Assembly (NCBI GenBank): GCA_027257055.1
Contig: JAPVLO010000073.1
Span: 62,001 to 126,000, forward strand
Origin: Cephalopachus bancanus
Taxonomy: Eukaryota > Chordata > Mammalia > Primates > Tarsiidae
DNA length: 64,000 nt
Direction: 5' to 3'
Shown: one piece after another, positions 11,230 through 24,500 of the stretch
Layout: every line of letters begins with the position of its first letter
Position numbering within the stretch: the stretch's first letter is position 1
Notes under the pieces: model-generated
The model's database searches: none
Seen by the model: the letters and a program-made list of their open reading frames with translations, nothing else
Told to the model about the DNA's origin: nothing
Translations under genes and position numbers: made by a program

Positions 11230-12030
11230 TCCCACAGAATGTCACATCAATGTACTATTTCATCAGTGACATTATGTTTTTGGGTCTGGATGATTTAAGA
11301 GTTGGTTGCCATGCTGAAGGCACCTGTAAAACTAATGTGTTTGAGGTTGTGGGTGATAAACTCTGTGTGTTTCAGGGCCTGCCACACTTACAACATTTTT
11401 GTTGTTGTTGTTTTAGTGGTGGGGGCCTTTATGGGACATCCTTGTGAAAACAAAAGATGAGTTATTTGAACTTGCACCTTTTTCCAAAGAGAAGAAAGTA
11501 CAACATCTGGTAGATTTTGAGTTTTGATGTTTCCATATTACTAGGCCTACTGTTCTAGCTGGCTCACTAGAGGAACAAAAAACTGCCATATTTAAGTGAA
11601 CAAAGAGATAAGCCATGCACAACGCCCAGAGAGTAGACTCTATGTTGTCAGAGGTATCTATAATGGGAAAAATATTACTTACAGTTTGTGATAAGTACCA
11701 GTGAGAGAATTGTAACACAAACTTTGGGTTTCTGGAGCAGAGCAAGGCCATGCTTTTCTTCTGTAGCATGGAATTATTTGTCTTTTGACAAACAACTCCT
11801 GGCATGCTACCTGACCATGGTAGAGATATTACGGTCCACTGTAAGACCAAGAGTTAGTAGCTGGAGCTTCTCATCCTGACCTGATTCTGTCAGGTTCATG
11901 AAATCATGATCTTGGATGTGTCCAACAACAAATCATAAAACAGGAGAGGTACGTCAGCAATACAAGATGACCAGGACCAGCGTATAAAAGACACCTGCAT
12001 GAGAAGATGCCCTGGTTACTGTTAGTATCC
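11230..12030 (+). pseudogene. ERVL-type pol relic (RT to RNase H), sense
   Basis: A reading path, broken by shifts and stops, runs through the palm end of reverse transcriptase (YYFISDIMFLG at about 11252: a YxDD-like box with its first aspartate lost), a lysine-rich connection (LWDILVKTKDELFELAP at about 11428), and an RNase H segment in the frame at 11688-11879 (LGFWSRARPC, FDKQLLACYL). Order and spacing fit ERVL pol. Further bases to 12030 look like the region just before integrase. The sequence 10.76-11.23 kb may be earlier pol but shows no clear motif. The 145-residue minus frame at 11413-11850 is antisense to this and most likely not a gene. Confidence 0.75.
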
Positions 12031-12600
12031 ATAAATTTGCACAAATAGCTCTCCCTCTTCTCAAGGATATAGTTTAATGAAGGACTACTCATAACCAGCT
12101 GAAAGAGAAGAAATTGCTTGAACTCTATTTACAGCTAGGTTAGCTTGGTTATGGATACAAATTGAAAATGGTTGGCAGATATTCTACAATTTCACCCATG
12201 GATGGATTTTTAAAACAATGGCACAGGAAATTTTCTAGAAGGGCAGATATTTGGGGTGGTAGTATACTTAATCATCCACTTTCACTTTTATGTAGAAAGT
12301 GAAGTGTCCTAAGATTTGAATACATATAAACTAGAGGACAGTCAGAAAAAAACCTGGTTTGTAAAAATAAGTAAAAAGTATATATAAATATAAATGAAGC
12401 TAACTCTGTATCAATCTATCAATCGAATTATATGAAGAAAAGAATGATTCATGTAACCTACAACTCAGAAACTTGAGAGATAGGATATAAGTATATCTTA
12501 AGGACTTAAAACAAATTGCAAAACATTAATTTTACTTTTGGTAAATTTCTTACCAGCACTATTTATTGTAATTCTGAAACTACTTTATATATTTGGTAGA
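12031..12600. other. Unassigned AT-rich stretch
   Basis: No coding frame and no repeat recognised between the ERVL relic and the TG microsatellite. Confidence 0.4.
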
Positions 12601-12606
12601 ATATAG

Positions 12607-12607
12607 C

Positions 12608-12642
<35 letters not shown>
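12607..12642. repeat. (TG)n microsatellite
   Basis: A TG run of about 17 units, preceded by GCGTGCG. Confidence 0.95.
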
Positions 12643-12644
<2 letters not shown>

Positions 12645-12671
12645 GTAATACTTTTAGGAACCAAAGAGTTT

Positions 12672-13366
12672 CAGTTAAGGGTTTCCAGAGAGGCAGAACT
12701 GACAAGAGATATATAGGGAGCAATACATGAAAAAGGATTTATTAGAGGAATTAGCTCACATGACTATCTCATAATCTTCCACTGAGAAATCTGTCCATAG
12801 ACCGAGTACAAACAGGAGAATCAGGGAAGCCAGTACCATCTCTCAATCCAAGTCCAAAGGCCTTAGAACCAGAGAAGTTGATAGTGTAACTCTCAGTCTA
12901 AGGCCAAAGGTCCAAGAAACTGGGGTGCTCTTGGTGTGAGTTCTGGAGTGTAACAACCTCAGTCCCTGGAGTTTTGATATGTGAGGGCAAGAGGTAAAGC
13001 GTACCTCTGCTCTAGAAGAGACAAAACAAGAATTCCCTCTTCCTTTGTCTTTTTGTTTCAACCAGGCCCCAGCTGACTGAATGGTGTCTGTTCACAATGA
13101 GGGTGGATCTTTCCCACAAAGTCTACTAACTCACAAGCCAATCTCCTCTGGAAACACCCTCACAGACACACCTGGGGCAGCCCAACTAGCCCAATCAGAA
13201 GTAAAACCACCTGGGTTTCCTTTTCAGCAGAAAAGGAATGGAGGTTCAATGCTTACTAAAGCACTTAGAATAACGAAGGCAATAACTAAGAATAAATGAT
13301 GCTTTACCAGTTATCTGAATGTTACTTAATCCAGTTAAATTGACACTCAAAATTAACAATCACACA
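12672..13366 (-). mobile_element. Ancient LTR, MLT2-like (ERVL), antisense
   Basis: On the minus strand the element begins near TGTGTGATTGTTAATTTTGA, continues through GGGTGTTTCCAGAGGAGATT, and has a polyadenylation-type AATAAA (reverse of TTTATT, about 12738) before its end in CCTTAACTGAAA. The interior carries imperfect repeats of a CCAAAGGCC-type unit. The overall wording is that of a common ancient LTR that I associate with ERVL (MLT2), but I am not certain of the exact name. It lies about 650 bases downstream of a sense ERVL pol relic yet in the opposite orientation, so the two are not one simple provirus. Confidence 0.55.
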
Positions 13367-14100
13367 AGGTTTTGACAATAAGGGAATAGGAGTATAAACT
13401 TATTATTTAAAAATCTAAAAATAATCTATAATATTAATTTTAAATATAAAATATTGTTATGACCTTATGATATAAGTAGACATGTAAATATAAATACAGA
13501 CTTCTCAGTTCTGTCCACTAGTAGGGCTTATTATGTAATGTCACTGAGTACCATCTGGTACAGAGAGCCTTCCCCCCAAAAGACTGAGTTCCTTTAAGTA
13601 ATGTTTGATGCTATGTCTGGGACTAGGAAAGAGAAAGGTGAACTTGAGACATAATTTACCAGAAAGTAAGAAAGTGCAGCAACACAAAGGAGTTCATGTC
13701 AAAAGGACACATGGGGCAAGTTTGAGTAGCCTGCAACTTCTCAAAATTGGGACAACTTGAACATTAAAAAAAAAGAAATTGTAAGTTGCTTTCACATGTT
13801 AATTTAAAAATAACTACATGTTTATACCGATATTCAAAAGAGAAAAACAAGGGAACAAAATGAAAAAAAATAGAGAATCACTATTTTACAAACAATGGTG
13901 TGGTCATTTGGTGAGAGAAGAGTTGAAGCAGCTGGCTAGTGACCCAATTATCTCCTAAATACTGAATAATAGGTCTGGGGAGAATAGAGGGATCGTACTC
14001 TCTGGAACAGAAGGCAGGTAACTTGGTCTATTCTCTTAACAAATATGCTAATAACTAGACTTTCTAGTAAAAAGACAAATGTTATTTGCTAGGAGGGGAG
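13367..14100. other. Unassigned AT-rich stretch
   Basis: No gene and no repeat recognised. Confidence 0.4.
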
Positions 14101-14104
14101 TACT

Positions 14105-14383
14105 TTTTTCTTTTCTTTTTTGTCTTTGTTGTTGTTGTTGTTGTTGTTGGAATCTCACTCTTCAGGCTAGAGTGCAGTGGCAGGATCACAGTTCACCATA
14201 CCTTTGACCTCCTGGGCTCAGGCAATCCTTGCACCTCAGTCTCCCAAGTTGCTGGGACTACAGGTATGTGCCACCACACCGGGCTTTTTTTTTTTTTCCA
14301 TAGGGATGAGTTCCCACTATATTGCCCAAGCTGGTCCTGAACTCCTAGCCTCCCAAAGTGCAGGAATTACAGACATGAACCAA
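14105..14383 (-). mobile_element. Alu, antisense, older type
   Basis: A reversed tail with a GTT microsatellite (about 14128-14149), then AGTGCAGTGGCAGGATCACA, CTCCCAAGTTGCTGGGACTA, a T-rich centre and CCTCCCAAAGTGCAGG. It has diverged and part of the left arm is lost; the older, J-like wording is evident. Confidence 0.85.
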
Positions 14384-16260
14384 GATTCCTTTTCTATTGA
14401 ATGTTTTTTTATCAGAATATCCCTGTTGAATTGCAATAAAACTAGATTCTATGAAGCATGACTCTGGAAAATGTCATGTAATCTCTGTAACCAGCTAGAT
14501 ATAACATTCAGATATTTTACAACATAACACTCTCAACATGTGAAGTGGCTCACAAATCTGAATTAGAGACTCCATCACTAATCTTGGTCCAGAAGTGTAT
14601 GCCCGTTATGAATAGGACTGGGCTGGAGACATTGCTAAGCCTCTTTCTGCTTTACAAATAATTGTATCCTTGAAATTACTATCTAAGCTTGAGACTGGTT
14701 AACACCTCAGGTTAATAGGAACTTATGATCTTTTATGGTAGCTTATGCAAGATTCTGGCCTTCATAAATGGAAACCAAAATCATTGAGTGAAAGTTTGCT
14801 TGAGAACAGAAAGTGACATGGACTCAAAATATCACTTTGTATATTAGTACTTATAATTGAAAAAAATGTACATTTAAATGGTGAAATCTGAAATTAGGAG
14901 GCAAGCTGATGTTGCCTCTAACGTGAGACAATGAGACATCTCCTAAGACTACTTGAAGATATCTTTAAGTTGAATATATTTAAGTTTCCGAAACATTCAA
15001 TTTACAGAAAATCTAGCAACATTTAAAAGGGTGCCAGGAAGAAACAATCTTACATATGCAAAATGTGGGACACTATAAAAGTCTGATCGAGATTTATGAA
15101 AACAGTGAATGTTATAAACAACATTTTTCTTAATCTAAAAAGACTGAAAAGAATTAACAATGATGAGGGGTATAAAATATACAACAAAAAATACTTTTAA
15201 AACATAAGAAAGATGTATGATTGACCGTGATCGTATTTGTTTACTCCAGAACTTTGTTAAGGGCATGGCAAGAATTCAATAATTGTTTGCTGAATTGATC
15301 TGTTTATAAGTCAGGTGGGTGTCTTTTTAACTGCTCAGCCTGTAATCTTAGGCAGAAGCCAAGGGAAAAGATGCAGTTGATTAGCATTTAAACTTTATTA
15401 TAAATCACATCAAAATAATAATTTACTCTCAAAAGGAAGCCCAACAGTAATTAGCTAGAAACTCTTGCTTTTTAGGAACTAATAAAAGACATTAGTTTAG
15501 AACTGCTTATGTTAAAAGGCTAATATATTACATTAGTAATTCATATTATTAATATGACTGAATTAAGTACATCACATATAGCCTTCTTTTTATGACAAAC
15601 ACCTTGATGCAGAAGGTCACTAAACTTCAATAACAAACGTGGGATGCTTTGTCATAATACATCAAATATACTAAAAGTTTATCTGATTAATCCCTTATCA
15701 AATATGTCCATTATAGTAATAAACAGAAAAAGAATGCAAAGAAAAAAATTTCATTTGACTCTCAGATTTACTGTTGTGGCTAGAGGTTGTCAGAGCATCG
15801 TTTGGCTGCAGATTTTTGCTACTTCCTTGTTTTCTGAGAGCGGAATTAGCTAGTCCTTGACATCTTCCAAAAAGTTTCTCCAAGACCACATTTTCCTCTA
15901 CTTTGAGTTATTCTCCCCCAATGCACATAGAATTCTGAATGTACATTGACTTGCAGACATATAACTCTCCACTCAGGGTTAAGGCTAATTGTCTCCTGAC
16001 ACTTAGAAACAGTTATCTGGCACCTGTTCTTACTATATCAACTGTGTGCCTCTGTCTAAAAGTCAAATAATCCTGGAAAGTTAGCTATTAATCACAATCC
16101 TCTGCCAATTTATATTTCCTCCTAATATTACTTGACCTGACCCTTAACTAGGAATTATGAAACATTTCATCTGGAAATAAAAAGTTGCAGAACAAAAGCT
16201 TTACTATGTCGAGGCAACTGCTAACATATGATTCTAATATATGAGCATTTATAGTGATGA
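14384..16260. other. Unassigned stretch
   Basis: Single-copy-looking AT-rich DNA. The short frames at 15644-15853 (+) and 15698-15889 (-) overlap on opposite strands and show no domain. Confidence 0.4.
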
Positions 16261-16264
16261 CCTT

Positions 16265-16870
16265 TGGCCTAATTGTTTTTAAAAAAATCAAGATATTACT
16301 GCCATTTTGGATAACTTTTCACCAATATTTACTAAAAAGTTGTATTTACCTTATGACTCAGGAAACCACTCTAGAGAATATACTAAAGAGAATTAAGTGT
16401 GTATGTCTACTACAAGATATGTGTAAGGATGTTTATAATAACTTTATTCATGATTGTCCAGACAGAAAATAACCCAGTTGCCTTTCAGTAGTAGAATTGT
16501 CGCATTAATTGTGGTACATTCACATAATTGAACATTATGCACAAACAAAAATAGAGTAATTACTGTGAAATGCAAATCATGAATGAAAGTCAGTCATTCT
16601 GGTGAGTGAAAAAAAGCCAGTACAAAGATTGCATCTGTAGGATTCTATTTATAACAGATAAAAGAAAAGATAAAACTGATCTGTAGTGTTAGAAGTCAGA
16701 AATAGTTATCTCTGAGCCTGTAACCAGGGGACAGTGAATTCTTCTAAAACGTCAGAAATGATCTAGAAAGTGATTACATACCACATTGAGTTCCACACTT
16801 TGTGCCCTTCAGATTTTGTATACCTTTTACCTCAATTTATAAAAGAAAAATAGAAATAGTAGAAAGGACT
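16265..16870 (+). mobile_element. Old L1 (L1M type) 3' fragment
   Basis: The plus strand carries the decayed wording of an L1 3' end: ATGTGTAAGGATGTTTATAA, a TGGTACATTCACATAATTGA block, and a tail of GTATACCTTTTACCTCAATT type. Strongly diverged; the boundaries are approximate. Confidence 0.65.
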
Positions 16871-19735
16871 AGTGTGTGAAACTGAGAATTACTTTGTTAA
16901 CCAAGAACCACTTAAAATCATTTGTTCACATAAAAGAAAAATTTAACAAATGTACCTGCTTAATCTAATCTTTAGAAAAAGCCCATGTATATTTGAATAT
17001 TGATTCTTTTTGCCTGTGATTGTTTGGCAGTTGTATATTTTCTATAGAAGTTAGCTTTTAACTTTTGGGTAAAACCTCAGAAAATATGTTGTAATAAACT
17101 AGCAAAAGTAAGTTCTACTTACCTCAAAGAGTATACAAAAGGTAGTGTTCCTGGACAGGAAAAGTAAGAGAGACACAGAGAGAGAGAGAGAGAGAAGAAA
17201 GAAGGAGAGAAATAATGAGCAAACTAATGTCACTGAATGAATTATATGGCATTTCATTATCTGAAACCGTGTAATAATTTTGACAATGAAAATAAACTAT
17301 GAACAACACAAGGATACACTTAGTATATTGCTTGAGCATACAAAATAAGTTTTTAATAACTAAATCATTGAATGAGGTTTTGTTTCAATGCAGTGACGCT
17401 CTTAGCCTCAGTTGAAACTCATCACTGCCTGATGGTGAATAAGTCCTGTCTTAGAAACTCTAAGGAAAGGCAAAGCCATACATTGATAGAAAAAAATGAC
17501 TTTCCATAGCAGTTTTCAATATCCAAATGCTGTTCTTTTTGTTTTAAAAGATATCTTGTATGACAAAATTCTGGTGCATAATGGATTTCAGACATTTTCT
17601 TAAACAGCATTATAGGAGACTTTGATCTATGTTTTCCCATGAGAGAAGAGAGGAGGCTACTTCTGCTTAGCTTTCTGAAACCCCTTTATACTATGACCTG
17701 CATTAATGAAATGAGTTTCCTTAATGCTTATGTTGCACCTATTTTAGAAGAGTGTTATAAAAATCCATTACCAAGTCTTTATGTGAGTTCCTTTATTTTA
17801 AGGCAAAGAGATCAACTTAGTTACAGTCTTGTTATTGAGATCTGCAATGTGAACTCTAAAACCTGCACATCATCACTTCTAAACTACTCCTATGAATTTA
17901 TAAATTAAGAATAAAATGATTAGGCTTCTCGTTCTGTACAAGTAAGCCTTATTCACTTTACCTACATAATCTACTGTAAAGTCAAAAGTACGTCTTGTCA
18001 AACAAATACTTAGCATAAATTATCATTAAGAAAAATGTAATGTAATATTATTTAATAACTGTCTCAATATTTTATTTTTTGAAACTTTGTTTTATAGAGA
18101 AAAAGCAACCCTTTTCCTAGGAGTTCATAGAGTTTTGGAATTTTCTTTTTTCTTTTCTATTCTCTTTTAACTTAGTTTTTCTGCTAGAGGCAGAGATGTT
18201 TCTGGAGGAAGGCACTAAATCAAGCTGTTAGCTCTGCCCCATTATTTTACACACTTCAAGTTGCAACTGGAAATACCTATATAGAAATTTATATGGTTGC
18301 ATTAAATAACTTCAAACTCAATGTGTTTCTTCAAGGATGAACTAAGTGTTCATATGCAGGTTGTGCTTGATAGCCAAGCAGAAGCACTCTGAAGACACTT
18401 AAAGGGTGAGCGAGAACTGAGGTCTTCTATAGTTTTCAGAATTTGAACTGAAAGTTTTAGTAATGACAAAAAAATGTTCTATTAAACACATTTCTTTTTA
18501 TGACCTAATTTTTCTGGGAGCTATATTGATCAAAAGTGTTTTGGCAGCTGAAACTGAACAATGGAATAATATTCAAGTTCTTACATGCAGCCAAATAATA
18601 GCCTGATGTAGTAAATGAAAAGCAAGACAAAGAGCCCTGGGAGAGCACATAAAATATAGTATTATAAAATATTATATCTACCACAGATAGCCAGTAGCAT
18701 TTAAGCAATATTAAAACAGAGAATTTGAAGCTACAAACTAGGAAACATTAATTCATTTCCAACTAATGCTTTCCTAAGGAACAGCTCCAGGGGAGTATTG
18801 GGGTTTGTTTTTAAATATTGATAATTTTCCATGAATATCTTTTATTTATTCAAATTATATAAGTAAGAATACTTGGAAGAAAGCATTTTTGAGAAAATGG
18901 AAATCTTTGCAGAGTCTTTCTGAAGACAATGTTACAAATTGACACCAAGATTTTAAAACGTTCTGTGTATTAATGTAATTGTAAGATATGGTGTGAAGGG
19001 AACTGCTGAGTATATATTTTCTGAAATGGGTGACTGAAAGCTTCTGAATTTATGCTGGCACTTGATTAATTCTGAAAATCCATTGTAAGTATAGGAATCA
19101 GTAGTACAAATAAAATCTCAGCCAAGTCAGTAGTATAAATAAAAGCACATCTCCTAGAGTGTACAAGAGCAATTTACATAACTCATTTTAAAAACATCAT
19201 GGCATATAAAGTTATGAAGTCAATACATTTATTATAATAGAAAAGACTATCCTCATGGGGGGCCTAGAGAGAATTATTTTATCATTGCATGTAAGTGGAA
19301 ATGCAGGTGATCTGTAAGAGGGGTTGTTGTATAAGCTATTTTGCATAATTTGAAACTTTAGTTCAAATTCCAACATTATTTCCAAAGGCAGCCTTCTTTG
19401 TAGACATGATATTATTAGGATCTCTGAAAATTCCACATGATATGTGCTAATACTTACCTTAATTTCACTAATATCTGTGTTTCAGCTTCAACTCACAGGT
19501 TATACTTTTCATATAGGCTTTGCAGGATACAGCAAGCACAATTTTAGCATGATCAATTATCATTAAACATAATTACACTGAATATCAGCATTTTCAATTC
19601 TCTAGTAAAGGTTATTGACATGCTAGTAAAAAATTAAATTACACTAATACAGAATAGACTATTATAGTAACATGTTTAATATTGTTGTGCTATACATACA
19701 AATAAATAAACAACATAGTATACAAACTATAATTT
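16871..19735. other. Unassigned AT-rich stretch with AG run
   Basis: No gene or clear mobile element seen over almost 2.9 kb. There is an AG-rich simple repeat at about 17168-17200. The frames at 17639-17908 (+) and 17422-17640 (-) have no recognisable content. Confidence 0.4.
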
Positions 19736-20699
19736 CAAGGGGATCCAAGGTAGCCACCATGGAGCAGCAGACCAGGACTGCACCTACTGAGCAAGGTAGA
19801 GAGTAGGGACACAACAGTCAATAAATGGAAATGCCTTGAATATTTTTTGGAAGGGTGACACACCCTGCAACCAGCAAAGGTCTCTTTGAACACACAGAGT
19901 TCAGAAAAGTGATGCCAGATATGAAAGTCCAGGTGCCCCTTTTCCCACCGTGTCCCAAGCTAACACAAGAAATGAAGCCCTGCCTGGTGGAGAAAGGTAG
20001 GTGAGTGAGCCAAGGACTCATTGGGATGATTTGCTTCTTCCAGATGGACTTGGGTCATCAGTCCCACACTGAAGGAATCCTGAGCAGGGTACAGGACTTT
20101 GATCAATGACAGCCCAAACAGAATGAAAGAAAGACCTACACTGGAGCAGCCGTTGTGTGGCTTCTGCCAGAGTGTTGACTCACAGGCAGGAAGAGCCCAC
20201 CTGCAGAGCAAACCCAGCAATCATTCACTGTCAGTGGCTGGTGGCCATCCTTCCAGCCAGACTGGAAAGAATCACCTCAATCTATGTGTCCTACCAAGGC
20301 AGTGTCCACCATATCCTCAGTGGCAGAAAATTTGCTCTATTTCAAGGACAAAATGTGTACCTGAACAGAGAGGGAGCAACACTACAGACACCTGAGGGCA
20401 CTCTCAGTGGGAAGGCACCTGGACTGCAGGCCACAGTTAACAGATGAGAGACCCATCCCCTTACCCTCATTCACTGCCCACAAAGCACTAGCAGCAGGAA
20501 CTGAAAGCTGGCCTGAAAAGTTTAGCAGTGAATGAGAAGCTCTGCAAAGACAGAATTCTGCCACAAAGTGGAGCAAGGAGCAGACGTAAATGCCTCTCGT
20601 TCTCTCACTGAGTGACATATATTAAACCAAGAAAGAACTTGAGAGCACTTGAATACTTTCAGAGCGTTAAATCAAAATAGCAAATATAGAAAGTGAAGA

Positions 20700-21750
20700 A
20701 AAGACTGTCACAAATGAGGAAAAAATCAGCAAAAAAAAGGCACTCTTGGAGTCCTAAATAGACAGTGTCTGAAAAAGCAGCTATCAGAGCACAATGAAAC
20801 CACCCCTCCCAGAATGACCTGCCCAGATACAATTACAGAAATCAGAGAATTAATGACAAAAGTGAACAAGAACCCAGAGAAACTAGAAGCAAAACTCACT
20901 GAAACTGTACAGGAAGTAAAAGCAGAGGTGGCCAATTGCAAAAAAAAAAAAAGCCCACTCTGAAATGATAGAATGAAAAACTTTGTCCTGGAAATCAAGA
21001 GCACAATAACAAGAATAGGAAGTAGGGTCAACCAGAAAGAAGAAAGAATCCCTGAACTTGAAGACTAAAGTATAGAATTAACCCTGTCTGTCAAAAACAT
21101 AGAACAAAAGTTTAAAAAGATAAGAGCAAAGCCTCCAAGAGATGTGGGTCTATGTAAAGAAGCCAAATCTATGCCTGATTGGTATCCCTGAAGCACAAAG
21201 CAAAATGGAAAACTCCACAGAAGAAACACTCCAAGAGGTCATTCAAGAAAATTTCCCACATCTGGCCAGAGATATGACCATCCAAGCTCAAGAGACTCAG
21301 AGGACCCCCACAAAGTATCATATGAGAAGACCATCTCCAAGGCATATGGTATTCTACCTCCATAAAATAAACAAGAAATAAAACATTCTAGAACCAGTGA
21401 GAAAGGTCAGAGTACCTTCTGAGAAAACCTGATTAGAATCACTCCAGACTTATTTGTAGAAACACTACAAACCAGAAGGAACTGAAGTCCAATTTTTAAA
21501 GTTCATAACAATAAAACAATTTTAGCCAAGAATTCCCTACCTTGTGAAACTAAGTTTCATCAGTGATGGAGAACTAAAAATATTCCCAGACATCCAATCC
21601 CTAAAAGAATATGCCATCTCCAGATCAGCTCTTCAGGAGGAGCTTAAGAAGGTGTCAAACACAGGGAAAAAAAGGATGGTTATACCCTTTATAAAAGTAG
21701 AGGTAAGCACAGAGTTAACAAAACATACAGAGCACTCACAAAAATAAAAA
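20700..21750 (+). pseudogene. L1 ORF1 remnant
   Basis: The frame at 21142-21381 shows the RNA-recognition part of ORF1p: MWVYVKKPNLCLIGIPEAQS, then EVIQENFPHLARDM and RTPTKYHMRRPSPRHM. The C-terminal part is visible in another frame at 21544-21747 (KLSFISDGELKIFPDIQS). The coiled coil upstream is broken by stops and an A run at about 20940. The product would be the L1 RNA chaperone; this copy is dead. Confidence 0.85.
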
Positions 21751-21819
21751 CAGACACATATATAACACATATATAAACACAAATGTAAAAAGAAAACAAA
21801 GCAACCCGCTAAAAGACCT

Positions 21820-24500
21820 ATGAACGGGATAAGCTCTCACATTTCAATAAACATTCTGAATATGAATGGACTAAATGTGCCACTGAAAAGACATGGAGTG
21901 CCAAACTGGATAAAGAAGCATAATCCAACAGTCTGCTGCCTCCAAGAAACTTATCTCACTGCAAAAGACATTCACAAGCTCAAAGTTGAAGGCTGGAAAA
22001 TGATCTTTCAGGTGAACAGAAAAAACAGAAGAAGGCAGGTATAACTATTCTAATATCAGATAAACCAATTTCAAACCATCACAAGTTAAAAAGGACACAG
22101 AAGGACATTACATAATGGTAAAAGATTCAATCCACCAGCAAGAAATATCCATCCTAAATATATATGCACCCAACACAGGAGTACAGGGTTTTATAAAATT
22201 ACTAAGAAAACTAAAAGAGGACTTTGACTCTCACACAATCTTAGTTGGAGACCTAAATACTCCACTAACAGCTGTAGATGGATCATTGTTGCAAAAAACC
22301 AATACAGAGATCTGGAACCTCACCACAATGCTTGATCAAAATGATTTAATAGGTACCTACAGAGCACTTCACCCAACATCTACTGAGTATACATTCTACT
22401 TGTAAACACATGGTACATACTCCAAGATTGATCACATTCTTGAATATAAATCAAGTGTGGACAATTTCCAAAGACTGAAATAACACCATGCATCTTCTCA
22501 GATCACAGTGCAATAAACATAAATATTGTTACTCACAAGATCTTCCAAAACACATAAAATCATGGGCACTAAACAACATGCTGCTGGATGACTTCTGGGT
22601 TAACGTGGAAATCAAGACAGAAATAAAAAGATTCCTGAAAACAAACAAAAACAAAGACATATTTTATCAGAATCTCTGGGATTCCATGAAAGCAGTGTTG
22701 AGAGGAACATTCATAACATTGCATTTACACACCAAAAAAACAGAAAGATCACAAATAGCCTAACATCACAAGACCATCAACATAATTCAGCACATTAACA
22801 AATGTAACACCAAAAACCACTTGATATTATTAGACACAGAAAAAGCATTTGATAAAAATCCAGTCTTTTTTTCTTGATAAAATCCCATGAGCACCTAGGC
22901 ATTGAAAGAACATTCTTCAAAACCGTAAGAGTCATCTGTGATAAGCCTACAGCCAACATTATGTTCAATGGGCAGAAGTTGGAAGAATTCTCCTTAACAA
23001 CAGGAACAAGACAAGGATGCCCACTGTTACCTGTCCTATTCAGCATAGTGTCCAAAGTCTTAGCCAAAGCAATCAGGCAAGAGAAGGAAATCAGAAGTAT
23101 CCAAATAGGAAAAGAAGAAGTTAAGCTATCCCTCTTTGTGCACAATATGATTGTATATCTTTAAAACCTTAGGGAGTCTGTCAAAAGCCTCCATGCGGTG
23201 ATAATCAACTGTGGTAAAGTCTTGAGGTTAAAAAAAAAAAAGTGAAAAAGACAGTTGCATTTCTATACACCAACAACAAGCAGGAAGATAACCAAATAAA
23301 ATCACAATCCCATTTACAACAGTCACAAAAAAATGAAATACCTTGATATTCACCTAACCTGAGAAGGGAAAGAGCTTTATCATGAGAACTATAAAATGCA
23401 GCTCAAAGAAATCAAGAATGACACAAACAAATGAAAAAACTTTCCACAGTCATGGACCAGAAGAATCAATATTGTCAAGATGTCCATCCTAACCAAGGCA
23501 ATCTACAGATTCAATGCTATACCCATCGAATTATCAACATCATTTTTCTCAGACCTGGAAATGCCAATACAGAAATTCATATGAAAATTAAAAGAGCATA
23601 AATAGCTAAAACAATCCTCAGCCAAAGGAAAAAAGTGAGAGGGAACACACATTCAGATTTTAAATTTTATTACAAGGCTACAGTAACCAAAACAATACAG
23701 TATTAATACAAGAATAGGAATGTAGACCAAAGGAATAGGACAGAGATTCTGACAGCAATACCTTGGCCTCATAACTAAGTGGTCTTTGACAAAGCTGCCA
23801 ATAACAAACATTGGGGAAAGGAGATCATGTTTAGTAAATGGTTTTGGGAAAACTGGTCAACCACATGCAGAAGAATAAAACTTGTTGCTCTAAGTGGATC
23901 AAATAACTAAACATAAAACTTCAAATTATAATGATCCTAGAAGAAAATGTAGGAAACACTCTTATGCAAATTGGAATAGGCATTTAAAAAGTGCAAAAGA
24001 CAGTTGCATTTATATACACCAGCAACAAGCAGACAGGGAACCAAATAAAAAGCACAATCCTATTTACAATAGCCACAGAAAATGAAATACCTTGATATCC
24101 ACCTAACCTGAGCAAGCTACTTCAGTTTCTATGAAAAGCAATGTGGTAATTCCTAAAAGGACTAAAAATTGACCTTCCATATGATCCAACAACCCCTCTC
24201 CTGGGAATTTACCTGGAGGAACATAAATCATTCTACCAAAAAGACACCAACACACACAAGTTTATTATTGCACTATTCACAATAGCAAAAACATGGAGCC
24301 AACTCTACTGTTCATTGAAAGTAGACTGGATAAAGAAAATGGGGTACATATACATGATGATTATTATGCAGCCATAAAGAACAAAATCATGGACTTCACT
24401 GCAAACTAGATGGAGTTGGAGACCATCATACTTAGTGATCTACCACCGAAACCAAGAACTGAGCACTACATGTTCTCATTCATAAGTAAGACTTGAACAC
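21820..24500 (+). pseudogene. L1 ORF2 remnant with internal deletion
   Basis: The endonuclease start is clear (ISINILNMNGLNVPLKRHGV at 21841; CCLQETYL with the catalytic Glu kept; LVGDLNTPL near 22240). After ERSQIA (about 22757) the text jumps to a late part of reverse transcriptase (LDTEKAFDK near 22835), so several hundred codons are missing. Later come [14 protein letters not shown] and [12 protein letters not shown], where the catalytic FADD box is changed to FVHN. The C-terminal region is partly replaced by a duplicated segment. Confidence 0.85.
23986..24116 (+). repeat. Internal duplication of L1 ORF2 segment
   Basis: About 130 bases repeat 23239-23365 in the same orientation. Both contain AAGACAGTTGCATTT, then CACC, CAACAAGCAG and GAAATACCTTGATAT, with an end of CACCTAACCTGAG. 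The two copies differ by a few percent. L1 ORF2 normally has this block once. Confidence 0.85.

Noticed and set aside
11413..11850. 145-codon minus-strand open frame
   Set aside because: Lies antisense to the ERVL pol relic read on the plus strand; composition is that of a chance frame.
13081..13299. 72-codon plus frame and the 72-codon minus frame at 12843-13061
   Set aside because: Both lie in the MLT2-like LTR.
20099..20618. Frames of 78-98 codons on both strands in a GC-richer patch, considered as a possible exon
   Set aside because: Position and text fit the 5' UTR of the sense L1 starting at about 19738; no splice-bounded frame or known domain.
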